Assembly: GCF_000264905.1 (NCBI RefSeq)
Contig: NW_006763139.1
Location: forward strand, 507,949-571,948
Source: Stereum hirsutum FP-91666 SS1
Taxonomy: Eukaryota; Basidiomycota; Agaricomycetes; Russulales; Stereaceae
Direction: 5' to 3'
DNA: 64,000 nucleotides
Part shown: one piece after another, positions 23,014 through 34,073 of the stretch
Layout of the letters: each line of letters opens with the position of its first letter
How positions within the stretch are numbered: the stretch's first letter is position 1
The notes under the pieces: generated by a model
Database searches by the model: none
What the model was told of the DNA's origin: nothing
Seen by the model: only the letters and a program-made list of their open reading frames with translations
Translations under genes and position numbers: made by a program

Positions 23014-24255
23014 ATGACCTCCGACTCGACAGCTCCTTTCCCAGCTCTTCCGAACGAGCTCGTTCATCATATTCTCACCATCAACGCTTTATACTCCAAG
23101 CGCGCATGCTCCAGCATAACACTCGTCTCATCATGGGCTCGAGAACTTGTGCTGCCCATCTTATGGGAGGACGTGAAGATCGACACTTTTGATCAGGCGG
23201 AGGTGATACAGCATGTGGCGTCGCACTGCAAAGTCATAGCAAAGTCAAGGGAAGCAAGCGATGACGAATCAGAAAGGAGAAAGCAGAACTGCCCATTAGC
23301 GTTCGTCCGGAGACTATGGATATCCACGACCGTCGCCAATTCGAAATTCGGCGCAGGGTTCGACAACACTTTCTTCGCTCAATGCCACAGTCTTCGCGAC
23401 ATCACCCTCCCCAGCACACTCCTACCTTCCCTTTCCTCCCTCCCTCTCCTCTCTACTCCCACCTCGGTTGCGTACGCCTCATCTCAATCAGACTTTCGCA
23501 TCACGCTGCTCGGCGGCGGACTTGAATCACCGAACCCTTCCGCTGGCTTCACTGCAGCCACGTTTATGCACGTCCTCAACCGCGTACCTACCAGACCAGC
23601 GTCCATCTTAAGTTCAATAACCCACCTACATCTCCTCACATACCCCCTCCTCTCGCTCTTCCTCTCCGAATCCGGCGCTCTTCTCAGTCAGATGCCAGCC
23701 CTGACACACCTCACGATCCCATTCTCGCCTTCCGATATGTGTAAGAGGGCGGTGGAGGTGGTGGTCCGAGAGGTCAAACAGCTGGAGGTGCTTGTCTGCG
23801 CGATACGCACAGAAGAGTTCGGAAGGACGGTAGAGAGTAGGATAGGTAGAAATGGTGCGATTTGGAGAGTGGCGATGACCCCGAGGATTGTGGACTCCGT
23901 CAAAGCCCTCCGGAAACGTGTTCTCAGAACGGACGGGATGGGGAAGAGAAGGGAGGTGGTATATTGGGCGAGCTTTGAACCCGCTCTATTTGAGGCCGAT
24001 TGGACGCAGCATGGGCGACGAGACATTTGGAGCAGGGCGATGAGAGAGGTTCAAGAGGCTGAGGCAGCGGAAGCAGAGGAGAAAGCCCGAGTGTCGGTGG
24101 TAGATGGGGATACGAAAGGCAAGGGCAAGCGAGTATGGGTGGATGGGATGTATAACGAAGAAGCCACGGTGGAGGTTGTGGATGTGGAAGACGGTGATAG
24201 CGAGGACGCGTGCACTCTGGGAGCAGAACAGAGATACCCCGAGCTGGCCATGTGA
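23014..24255 (+). CDS. F-box-like protein, tandem copy 1
   Basis: Intronless 413-codon gene. The N-terminus APFPALPNELVHHILTINAL has the LPxELxxxIL core of an F-box, and SWARELVLPILWEDVKI is the usual agaricomycete extension after it. The rest has a repetitive leucine-rich look (RRLWISTTVA, LRDITLPSTLL, ITHLHLLTYPLLSLFL, LTHLTIPF), as expected of LRR-like substrate-binding parts. The C-terminus is acidic and Glu/Ala-rich. Such proteins probably act as substrate adaptors in SCF ubiquitin ligases; no target can be proposed. It is a clear paralog of the next gene, 467 nt downstream in the same direction, sharing PILWEDV and the YWASF/V...DIW segments. Confidence 0.78.
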   Translation: MTSDSTAPFPALPNELVHHILTINALYSKRACSSITLVSSWARELVLPILWEDVKIDTFDQAEVIQHVASHCKVIAKSREASDDESERRKQNCPLAFVRRLWISTTVANSKFGAGFDNTFFAQCHSLRDITLPSTLLPSLSSLPLLSTPTSVAYASSQSDFRITLLGGGLESPNPSAGFTAATFMHVLNRVPTRPASILSSITHLHLLTYPLLSLFLSESGALLSQMPALTHLTIPFSPSDMCKRAVEVVVREVKQLEVLVCAIRTEEFGRTVESRIGRNGAIWRVAMTPRIVDSVKALRKRVLRTDGMGKRREVVYWASFEPALFEADWTQHGRRDIWSRAMREVQEAEAAEAEEKARVSVVDGDTKGKGKRVWVDGMYNEEATVEVVDVEDGDSEDACTLGAEQRYPELAM

Positions 24256-24722
24256 AGAAGCATACGAGGTAGGCTTTGAGTACTGAGGTTGTATTTATCT
24301 GTTTTTTTTTTCGGTGCTGCGGGAATGTACTATTCTCCTCCGCCATTCACTACTAGCTGTTTGAATGTGCCCTCCTTTCGGTACTCCGTATTCTGTATTT
24401 CCGTCATTGTACTCGTACCTGCACATATTATTTATCTTCGTCTCCCCGTGGGCTGAAGAAAAATGTGATACATACTCATACGAGTGCATCCTACTCTGAA
24501 CCTTTCTTTGGCAGGCTTTCAACGTTCAACGCTCAACCCAAGCAGATGATGAAAGAATGAACTTTTTCTTCGCCGCCACACGGTATCTTCCCCAGTGGCG
24601 TCGCGGCATCGCTCGATCAGTTTTCCTTCTATGTAGTCGTCGAACACCTGTGTCTTTCTCTCATGTTTTGCTTGCAGATTCCCTCTACTTACTGAGTTAC
24701 GCGCACTCAACTGATACCAAGC
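24256..24722. other. Intergenic between tandem F-box genes
   Basis: Carries an oligo-T run near 24301-24311 and otherwise only shadow frames. It should include the copy-1 terminator and copy-2 promoter. Confidence 0.4.
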
Positions 24723-25892
24723 ATGGTCCTCGACCCGACAGCACCTTTCCCAGTTCTTCCGAATGAGCTTGTTCAACAGATCCTGACTATATACGCCTCA
24801 TCTTCGAAATCGTCCTGTCTCGATGCGACACTCATCGCTTCCTGGACCAGACACTTGGTTCTGCCTATTCTGTGGGAGGACGTGACGATCGTGACTCCTG
24901 CTCAGGCCGACGCGATACAGCTTGTGGCGTCGCGCTACAAACACTTGACAAAATCTTCAGACGTAGAAACGTCCGATAACGAGGGAGCAAGGCCCAAGGC
25001 CAGCTCCCCGTTATCCTTCATCCGAAGGCTCTGCATCTCTACCGCCATCGCTGCCTCCGATGCCAGCACAGGTGTCGATGCCTCATTCTTGTCTCAGTGC
25101 AACGACTTGCGGGATATCGCCCTCCCAAGCAAACTCTTACCCTCCCTCTCTTATATCCCTTTCATAACACCTCCCAGCCCGTCTGGACATTCTCTATCAC
25201 GATCTACATCAGACCTGCACGTGACTGTCCTTGGTGGGGGCTCACAACCGACTTTTGTCCTTGATTTGCTCATGCTATATCGTTTTTCCGCCACACTCCT
25301 CGCCGCCCCCATATCATCACCAAGTCCGAACACGCCATCCTCTCCTATTTTTCGCCATATAACTCATCTACAAATCCTACGTATCAACATTTTCTCATCC
25401 TTCCTAAAGGGTACTATCCACGGCTCTGGCTCCGTCTCCGGCTCTCTCTTCAGGGAGATGAAAGCTCTTACACACCTTGCGGTTCCGTTGCCCGTTCCGA
25501 AGACTTGCGCGAGGGTGGTGGTGGAAGAGGTCAAATTGCTGGAGATGCTCGTTTGTACTACCTTCGGTGTGGATGGACTGGATAGAGCGACGAACCCTGG
25601 AAGGATCGAAACCATCAAGGAGCTCCGAGAACAAATCCTCAAGAGCGTTGAGGGACCAGATGGGGTGGAGATGAGGAAAGAAGTGATATATTGGGCGAGT
25701 GTTGATCCCTTCAAACTCGAGGATGAGTTGATGCGGCCTACTTATGAAAGGGAAGAAAGGGAAGATATATGGACGAGGGCAAGGAGAGAGGTCCGAGAGG
25801 CTGAGATTGTGGAGGCGGAGGCGGAGACTCAGGGAAACGGGAAAGAAAGCTCCAGTCGATTTGGTAGACGCGGATGCGGAATAGGAGAATAA
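24723..25892 (+). CDS. F-box-like protein, tandem copy 2
   Basis: Intronless 389-codon paralog of the preceding gene. The first 50 residues match it closely: APFPVLPNELVQQILTIYAS and TRHLVLPILWEDVTI. It then diverges in the middle (FIRRLCISTAIA, LRDIALPSKLLPSL, ITHLQILRINIF). The shared C-terminal block KEVIYWASVDPFKLEDEL and DIWTRARREVREAEIVEAEA precede the stop at 25890-25892. The end is shorter than in copy 1 and lacks its acidic tail, so a late frameshift or stop since duplication is possible. Role inferred as an SCF adaptor. Confidence 0.78.
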   Translation: MVLDPTAPFPVLPNELVQQILTIYASSSKSSCLDATLIASWTRHLVLPILWEDVTIVTPAQADAIQLVASRYKHLTKSSDVETSDNEGARPKASSPLSFIRRLCISTAIAASDASTGVDASFLSQCNDLRDIALPSKLLPSLSYIPFITPPSPSGHSLSRSTSDLHVTVLGGGSQPTFVLDLLMLYRFSATLLAAPISSPSPNTPSSPIFRHITHLQILRINIFSSFLKGTIHGSGSVSGSLFREMKALTHLAVPLPVPKTCARVVVEEVKLLEMLVCTTFGVDGLDRATNPGRIETIKELREQILKSVEGPDGVEMRKEVIYWASVDPFKLEDELMRPTYEREEREDIWTRARREVREAEIVEAEAETQGNGKESSSRFGRRGCGIGE

Positions 25893-26821
25893 TATCACCT
25901 TTACAAGCGCCGCGTCGACTGCAATGTATATGAGGACGGGGGTGGTCGTGTAACTTGTGGACAGCGATGGTGACGGCGAGGATGCGCAATGTACACCTGA
26001 AGAAGAGTAGTGGTTGGGTGCCACTGGGACTCTAAGGAGGAAAACCCTAGTATGCATTTATCACTCGTGTATGTTGCTGTGGGAGTTTGGGGTATGCTTT
26101 CCGTTTCCTACAATTATCCTTCGCTGGTTTATTCTCCCCGTACGACAGAGTTAGAAACATATCTGTAGGCCGCCGTGTCGATTCTGAGCCGGTGAATTTG
26201 GGGTTAGGGGCACCATGACAGGTCCGTGGCTGAATCTGGCCAAACTCAACTCACGGATACTACTCGCAAGGTAAGTACTCGAGTTGAACTCGACTCGTTA
26301 TGTATAGGGACTCATAATAGCTCGCGATCTTCGCGCGCATTCTCATTGACATATGTAGGTATAAGATCGACTTGGAAATGAGCAAGGCTGACATTCTACT
26401 AGATTTACCACGTCTAGTACAAAGATGTTCCCTTCAAATTGTCACAGAAACTTCATTCGCTTGTCACTCATCCCTGGCCCGGAGTTTACGAACGCCCACC
26501 AACAATTGCACCCTTCAACTCTGTCTCTCGTCATGCGATAAAGAAATCCATATCCCTCATCCTCTCGCCGCCTCTCGAGCACATGGTCATTGCTCCTTAT
26601 ATACTTGCTCTGTCCCAGTCTGTCGTCGCCTTCCCAGGTACTCGCTCCCAATTATGGGTATCGAGGAGACACGTATGGTCATGGTGCGAACAGGTACAGA
26701 TGCTTCCAGATATACCTGTTCGATGGGCGGGAGATGCAGCCCACTGTGATCCCGAAATATCGCACGCTTTCGCCGGGGTGCTATTGTCCGCTGCCGGCGA
26801 AGCACGTCGACGATAACTCCG
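25893..26821. other. Intergenic, nothing firm
   Basis: Overlapping frames of up to 125 codons at 26372-26816 and 90 codons on the minus strand (26587-26859) show no motif, and their codon use looks random. Probably the promoter region of the carboxypeptidase gene. Confidence 0.35.
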
Positions 26822-26827
26822 TATAAA
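26822..26827 (+). promoter_or_regulatory. TATA box of the S10 carboxypeptidase gene
   Basis: TATAAA 67 nt upstream of the A of ATG 26894, at a sensible distance for a short leader. Sequence match only. Confidence 0.45.
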
Positions 26828-26893
26828 GGGTTCCTCACCAATACCACGTCAGTGAACACATCGCTCAGTCTTTTGTCTTGTCACGGCTACACC

Positions 26894-29689
26894 ATGGCGC
26901 GAAATGTCATACTGGGGCTGTTCTTGGCTGCATTCGCTTTCTCAACGACTTTCACGAGTGCGAGGGATACGTCGCCGGCTGCGCTGAGGGCGAAACACGC
27001 CAAAGCATTCGAGAGGCAGGCGACGGCATTGAGGCGCGATGGCGAGTTCGAGAAGAGGGCATCTGGACCGAACATCAAGAACATAACGTTCGCAAATCCG
27101 AAGGCTTCAGGTGCGTCACCGTATCAACTATGTCTTGATGTTGATCGAGACTGACGAGGAAGCCGTCGTGTGACCGTCGTTGTCGCAGAGTTCTGGGTCA
27201 ACGGAAGCTCTATTCCACTTGTTGACTTTGATGTAGGAGATTCGTGGGCTGGCCTGTTGCCAATCAGTAATGCCACGGACGAAACTAGACAGGTATGGGT
27301 GTTTTAAGTTGGTCCTGCGATAATAATAGGGCTTGCGCTGACAGCAGCGGCTGTGCTCGACGCAGTTGTTCTTTTGGTTCTTCCCTCCAGGTCCTGAAGG
27401 AAGTCTGGACGACTTAATCTTCTGGTGCGTTGACCCTTTTCCTCGGACTACGGAGTCTTTTGTCCTTGCTGATATCAGCCGAATAGGACCAACGGAGGTC
27501 CTGGATGTTCGTCTCTCGAAGGATCTTTCCAAGAGAACGGGGTACGTTTTCGAGCCTCCTTCCTTGGAGAAATATATTTCTCGATGCTGATGCCGTGTCC
27601 AGCCATTCACTCAATCCTGGGGCCAAGCCAAACCTACCGTCAACGACCGAAGCTGGACGAACCTTTCAAGCATTCTATTCGTCGAGCAACCCGTGGGAAC
27701 CGGTTTTAGTCAGGGAACTCCAACCGCTCGAGTGCGTCTCGCTGCATCTCACCTCGTCACCTAATTTATGCTGATGTCGTGTATCATGCTATACAATAGG
27801 ATGAGAATGACGTCGCGGAACAACTTGTCGGGTTCTTCCAACAGTTCCTAGAGGTGTTCAGCGAGCTGAAAGGGAAGAACTTTTACCTTTCTGGTGAAAG
27901 CGTGCGTTTGTTTCCATTTTCTATCCTCCGCATCTAGTTGACGTCCGGACTTTGATTGACTTTGCGCCTAGTATGCGGGGATGTACGTTCCTTGTGAGTG
28001 TCACGATGTCGAATACTTCAGTGGAACTCTAGCGTTTGTGTGTGGCGGTGGCGCTGATGGCTTTGACCAGATATCGCGAACTTCATCTACGAGAATGAAG
28101 GGATGCTAGACCTGAACTTACAGGGTTTCTGGATCTCTGATCGTGAGGAACACAAATTTATTTCGCTTTTGGAACGGACAGCTCTAATGCTACGACTGTT
28201 CACTAGCCGTCATAGGGTGGGACGTGGTCCAGACACAAATCCCTGCCGTGGACTTCGTGCACAAATATGAGCATGTTTTTGCTTTCAGGTACGTGGCTGC
28301 CTTTACTCACTTTACTCGCTTGCTGAGTTTTTTTATGGTGTGCGGAACTTAGTCAAAGTTTCATGTCACAACTGGATGCCACAGCCGCAAGCTGCAACTA
28401 CACCGGATATGTCGACAAATTCGTCACTTTCCCTCCGAGCGGGCCTCTTCCCCTCCCTGGAACGTCTACGGAAGCAAACCGTGGTTGTGACGTCTGGGAT
28501 ATGATCTTCGACGAGGCGGTAAACATCAATCCGGCGTTCAACATCTACAGGATCTTCGACACTGTGAGTCCTCGTACTACGACCTCCAGGCTATCATGAC
28601 GCCTGCTGCTGATAAACGTTCGATTATCCTTCCAATCACATAGTTCCCTATTCTATGGGACGTCCTCGGCTTCCCAGGCTCGTTCCCACAAGCTCAGACC
28701 CTCCCGCTCTACTTCGACCGTACCGATGTCAAAGAAGCGATTCACGCCCCAACGAACGTGAGCTGGTCCGAGTGCGGCGACGTTAATGTCTTCCCGCACG
28801 GCGATGCTTCCTTGCCTCCCGCTGTCAATGGTATCCTTGCAAATGCCATTGAGAAGAGCAATCGGAGTGTAGTTGTGCACGGGCTGGCAGACTTCATCCT
28901 AATTGCAGAGGGAGCAAGGATTGCGCTTCAAAAGTGAGCGATCTACTCTCCTCGGATAATGCTCTGTGAATTGACAACATTTTTACTACATCTTCGCGGC
29001 TTCCCTCTCGCAGCATGACTTGTGAGTGTCTCAGCGCCTCTTCTTCATTGCATTGCTGTCCATGTGAGGCCGCTTTGGCGCTGATAGGATCGGCTACGTT
29101 GTTTGATTCACAGGGAACGGGTTACAAGGTTTCCAAACCCCCATCGCTAACGATTCTTTCGTCGTCGACGGCGTCTCGCTCGGCAATACACACACGGAGC
29201 GCGGGTTGACTTACTACGAAGTAGTCCTTAGTGGCCACATGTACGTCTCTATTTTTCTTGATATCTCCTCTGAGATCCTTCCATGCTATGTGGTTTTTAT
29301 TTGTACTGCATTCCTTGCAACAAGGCGCTCGTTTTTGCTCTTATGGCGACTTTACGAGTCTTATTATTATCTCGGGTTGCGCTCATTCTGCGCCTTTCTG
29401 CGCTCCTAACGGTTCACCGTGACGCCCACGCCCATGTTCTTGTTCCCCATCCGAGCGATATTCATTCATGTGTCGTGTTTCTTGTGGAGATTTACTGATG
29501 CAACGTCTGTTCCTGGAAACCTTCTCGACTATCCAGGATCCCGCAGTTCTCACCAGTTGTAAGTTCCATTGTGACTGGACTTTAAATTATAAGATATCTG
29601 ACGCTTCAAACCACTTTTTTTTCATGTGCCTATTACAGGCAGCATTCCAGATCATGCAGTTCCTCATGGGGTTCAGAGATAGCCCATGA
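26894..29689 (+). CDS. Secreted serine carboxypeptidase, family S10 (copy A)
   Basis: Removes C-terminal residues from peptides in the secretory pathway, vacuole or outside the cell. ATG 26894 gives a signal peptide (MARNVILGLFLAAFAFSTTF) and a propeptide ending near FEKRA. Family blocks across about thirteen exons: IFWTNGGPGCSSLEG (oxyanion hole), [32 protein letters not shown] (nucleophile Ser; the GES|YAG codons are split by an intron), GLADFILIAEG (catalytic Asp) and YEVVLSGHM (catalytic His). The enzyme therefore looks active. The last exons are IPQFSPV and [16 protein letters not shown], ending at TGA 29687-29689. The gene at 62126-64000 is a close paralog on the opposite strand. An earlier in-frame ATG (26852) would put 14 residues before the signal peptide and is less likely. 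Confidence 0.92.
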
Positions 29690-30248
29690 TGCACGGGTAA
29701 CGCGTAGGAGCGGGGTTTTATTGCTATACATACATGCGGGGCTGCGATAGACACGCCGAGAGGCGCTTGAGAATGTCGTTTTACCCACACTAGCCCGTGT
29801 AGGCTCAATTGATGTCATAAAGCTACAATTAGCATCCAGAGGTGATGGTACGGAAGGTTCTACTGGACACTCCCAGTCTCCCACTGTGGAAACTTTGGAT
29901 GCACCGACCGATATTTTTTCAGTTTACAATGCTGGAAAATCGTTGCTCCCTACTCAATTTAAAAAACGCCTGTGCAGGGCCCAACTTTAGTTCATGAAAG
30001 GGTAGGATCAAAGGCATCAACCCGCCGAGGCGCCTAAGATTGACTTCGTGGAGGAATGGGCCACACGATCTTCTTCTTAGCCGCCACCGAATGCGCGAAG
30101 CGGGTCCGGAAATACGGCGCAATACGCCTAAAAGGCGCCAGGCTATGAGTCATGCCCAAATGCGGTATCGTGGGAGAGCTGTGCCGGAACAGAAAATGGA
30201 GGGTCGACGGCACGAAAGCGCCAACTCACCTCTTTCCTCTTGACCACC
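29690..30248. other. Intergenic, nothing recognised
   Basis: 3' flank of the carboxypeptidase and promoter of the RRM gene. No supported exon. Confidence 0.4.
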
Positions 30249-33196
30249 ATGTCTGACCTCGACGCCGACCTCTACGCTGGTGCGTGTATTGCTCCTGTCG
30301 ATGTTCTGCTTATTTGCTGACATTTTTGCATGGTCTCGTGGTTAGACTTGTACGGAAATGACGATGGAGACGTCTCTGGTGCCGCAGGACCTGTAAAAGA
30401 GGAGCCGAAGGACATTGCGCCTTCTACACTGACTGGCGAGCCCCCGATATCGGTCAAAACAGAAGCCACAGAGCCACCAGAGAAAAGCCATACGCCGAAA
30501 GTTGAGGATGCATCGCCTGTCGCGTTAACAAACGCGCCCGCTGCCGCTCCAATATCTACTTCCACACAACCAGCGCCTTCCACACCCCAACATATTGCCA
30601 CATACACCCACGATGAAAAACCTCAAATTGTGCAACCGATGCAACACATCCAAACATACGAGGACTCGAATGGAGATGAGTTTCGTGAACCGGTTTTTCC
30701 TGCGACTTCGAACGGAGGAAATCTCCAGCAGATGGGTGCTCAGCAACGGTCCATTAGGCCGTCAGAAATGAAGGATGAAGGGTGAGTTTTTGTGTACAAG
30801 TCACGGACTGACATTCGACTTTGGCCTATCCGTTCGGAGCCCCTTTGGCTCTGCCCTTATGTTGCGCTTCGACGATATTTGGTGGTCTGTCGCTACACCA
30901 TCGCCACACTGGTGCTGCCGTTCTTCCACGCTATCCCGTAACATCTGGGCAGTGTGTTTCTGTTCCTTGTTGCCATTCTTTTGATTTGATCACAGGTTTT
31001 CCCATGCTCTACGCGGAGATATCGGCGTACAAGATGTCTATCCAGCGGTGGCGAAGCGTATTTGGCGAGGGAGGACACAACGGATGAGGCAGAGCAGAGC
31101 ATGTAGGATACTCAGCTCCGGCTCGTCGACCGCTAGGACTAGAACTACGCCCGACCTTCACTAGCTCTACCGTCGTTTCACGTCCCGTCTAGGCTAGGCT
31201 AGCACTACCTCATGTCGCGTTGCAATGTTGCACAGTATAGTCGTCCCCCATCTATCTCGCTATTTTTTCTCCTCTCTTGTGCTATGACCCCTACATGTTT
31301 TAGACTAGGCATACTAATAGCACTTTTTCTTGCTTTTGCTCCACATATTCGATACCCGATGCTCATTTGTGTCGCGTCCCGTCAACTCCATGCAACGTTA
31401 ACGAACGGACAATCTATCTCGACACCCTATCATCCAACGCGCCTAATGGGAAACTGAAATCGCCGTTCGTTGTCGATCTATCACGACCTAATCGTCCGTC
31501 GTCAACTTCTTACGCCGCACGAATCGATATTCGCCGGATGCCGGAACTTATATCTCATTCGTGTCGTGGGTCGGGTTGGTGGGAGCAGGAAGATGTTTGT
31601 AGGCGGACTAAACTGGGAGACTTCAGATGGTACATACATCGTCATTTCTTGTATTCCAATCCTGTCCACCGTAACCGTAGCGCTGAAATTCATCTCACCA
31701 TATTCCTCCACTTCTAACCTTTCTTGACCCTATTTCATGTTCTTTATTTCCTCCACTTTCATCGTCTCGGTTCGTTATAGAGGCACTCCGAGAATACTTC
31801 ACGCAATTCGGCAAGGTCGACGCGTGCACCATCATGCGCGACTCGGCCGGACGATCAAGGTGCTTTGCGTTCCTCACGTTCGAAGAGGCGGCCTCCGTGA
31901 ATGCGGTCATGAGCCGGGAACATTTTCTGGATGGAAAGATCGTACGTGGTTCATCCGTCCATTCATCTGCTATCTTTTTTTGCTATCAGTTGGCCCCTTT
32001 TCATTTCTTCCTCTTTCGTCCACGCGCTTCAGCGTCCTATTCTTGACTCTGCTTTCCTTTTTCGTCCACGCGGTGCCACACACTGACCGACGTCCACCCT
32101 CTTTCGAATCACTCCATGTATGTAGATCGACCCGAAGCGCGCTATCCCGCGGCAGGAACACCAACGGGCCACAAAACTCTTCATAGGCGGCCTCGCGGGC
32201 TCCGTGACCTCCGAGTCCATGAGAGAATTCTTCTCTCAATTCGGACGGGTCGTCGATTCGACGGTGATGCTGGATAGGGAGACCGGACGGAGCAAAGGGT
32301 TTGGTTTCATTTCTTTTGAGGACACGGATGTGACGCCTTTCCTTGGTTTTGGTATTCTGGAGATCGACGGGAAGTTGGTGCGTATTTTATCGCCTGGGTT
32401 ATTCCTCCCTCCCACCCGCCACCAGGCCACACCGGAAAAAGCTAACCTTGATTTGTTTTGTACACTATAGATTGACGTGAAACTCGCCCAACCACGCGCC
32501 CAACGAGATACCTTCGCCGAAGGGGGCCCTCCGAACCCCACGTCCCAAACGGGCGGTGGAGGCTACAATGAAATGTCCGGAGCTCCCTACGGTGGCGGCG
32601 GGAACAATAACTTCAACGCAGGACCTCGCGGCGGCCCCATGGGTCGTGGTGGAATGGGTGGTCCTCCGTTCAACCTAGCAGCCGTTGGTGGTGGTGCACC
32701 TACAGGAGCGACAGGAGCTGGAGGAGGAGGCCAAACACCGTTCGATCCTGCGGCTTTAGCTGCGTTGTATAGTAGGATCGCAAGTATGAGTGGAGGGATG
32801 GGTATGATGGGTGGTGGAATGGGTATGATGGGAGGTATGGGTGGAGGGATGGGCCCTATGATGGGTGGTCCTGGCATGGGTGGTATGGGCGGGATGGGAG
32901 GTAGTGGTGGGATGGGAGGTCCCGGAATGGGTGGCCATGGAATGGGAGGTGGGATGGGACGAGGTATGGGCGGTGGTGGCCCAGGGATGCATGGTGACCC
33001 GAGAATGGGAAGGGGTGGCGGGATGATGGCTGCAGGCGGTGCTGGAGGGATTGGGCACCATCACACTCCTACTGGGCCTAGTGGACACGGAGGGATTGGT
33101 CCTAATGTGCCCAGGGGTCCGAGAGCGGCGACGGGTGGTGCTGGGCCGCAGAGGACGGGGAGAGGTCAACATAACTATCATCCATATGCTCGGTGA
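30249..33196 (+). CDS. Hrp1/Nab4-type hnRNP with two RRMs
   Basis: Nuclear RNA-binding protein of the Hrp1 group, a component of cleavage factor IB in mRNA 3'-end processing. A tiny first exon (MSDLDADLYA, ATG 30249) leads into a long acidic, Pro-rich N-terminus containing HIATYTHDEKPQ and ending at GAA GG|gtgagt (30782). After an unusually long intron (about 809 nt, to about 31591), RRM1 opens with KMFVGGLNWETSD, the Hrp1-type RNP2. RNP1 is CFAFLTF, where RGFGFLTF is usual. RRM2 has KLFIGGL and SKGFGFISF. After DVKLAQPRAQ comes a Gly/Met-rich tail with RG pairs, ending QHNYHPYAR at TGA 33194-33196. The Hrp1 call rests on the RRM1 opening and domain order; Musashi/DAZAP1-like proteins share parts of this. 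Confidence 0.85.
30783..31591 (+). other. Unusually long intron in the Hrp1-type gene
   Basis: Donor gtgagt at 30783; acceptor gcag just before GAAGATGTTTG at about 31592. Other introns in this window are mostly 50-110 nt. Internal frames are open in places but show no domain. Confidence 0.6.
32780..33005 (+). repeat. Gly/Met low-complexity coding repeat
   Basis: Imperfect repeats of codons for GMGG, GGMGM and MMGG in the C-terminal tail of the Hrp1-type protein. Such tails are prone to slippage and typically drive RNP self-association. Confidence 0.85.
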
Positions 33197-34073
33197 GAAG
33201 GCGAAGCGTCGTCAGTCGAGGATGGGCAGATTGAATGCCCCGTCTCCGCGACCACGGTTCTTCTAGATCTGGCTTTCATTTTCATCTTCTCTTTCCTGAC
33301 CGTCATGGCGTCCATTGCCGCGCCTCTTCTCTCTCAGTTTATATGTTCTTTTGGTCCACACACACAGTCATGTTCCCTCTCTCATTAACCTTTATTGCAT
33401 TCACTACCTGTAATATAACCGACTCCGACGTTCGTCCCAACCATATCTCATACGCTAGTTACAAACTCGACCACGGCTATGACACGGACTACACGGTATC
33501 TATAGCTACGTGTACGGCTCTGAGACTGCTACCATCGAACCAGTCATAGTCGCGCAAGACCTACATACATCACTACTAGCTAGCTAATGCATTTACTTGC
33601 CGCCACTCAGTTGCCATCGTCCACAAGTCAGCTAACAGGAAACCGATCGGTACTTTATACCACAAGAAGTTTAGACAGGAAAAGGTAACTATGCAGACGA
33701 GGGTACCAATGGGTAGAAGGCCAGGAATACATGACATGAAGAGAAACATGAGAGGGATCAAGAAAGGGCCGATTTCGAGTACGATTCGAGCGAGATTTGA
33801 AAGTCTTGATATTTTGATGATTTTTGAATATCTCTTGGTCTTCAGCGCCTTGAGAGTTTCAGTTTAGAGAACGAACTTGAGAAAACTTGATCGCGTTGCG
33901 TGCTTTATATTACGCTTGAAGTTTGAAATGACGAAGACAAAGAGGGTTGATGGCACGCGTTTGACGTTTGAAAGGACTTCAGCTTGACGGGATGGGATTC
34001 AATGATCTTGCTACCATCCTTGAACTTGACGGCTGAACATTAGGTGGCACTGTTTGAGGCTCAGAGCTTGGGC
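33197..34073. other. 3' region between convergent hrp1 and rna14, with a small membrane ORF
   Basis: Contains a minus-strand frame open from about 33830 to 33576. It encodes a basic stretch (LKTKRYSKIIKISRLSNLA) followed by hydrophobic MFLFMSCIPGLLPIGTLVCI and ends LADLWTMATEWRQVNALAS. Composition is strikingly protein-like, but the only ATG in frame is internal, so a spliced upstream exon would be needed. Not recognised. Confidence 0.3.

Noticed and set aside
26372..26859. Overlapping ORFs of 90-125 codons before the carboxypeptidase
   Set aside because: Three frames are open over the same bases with no motif; likely promoter DNA by chance open.
32587..33181. Minus-strand frames of 96 and 141 codons in the hrp1 tail
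   Set aside because: Antisense shadows of the Gly/Met repeat; long frames are expected there from low complexity.
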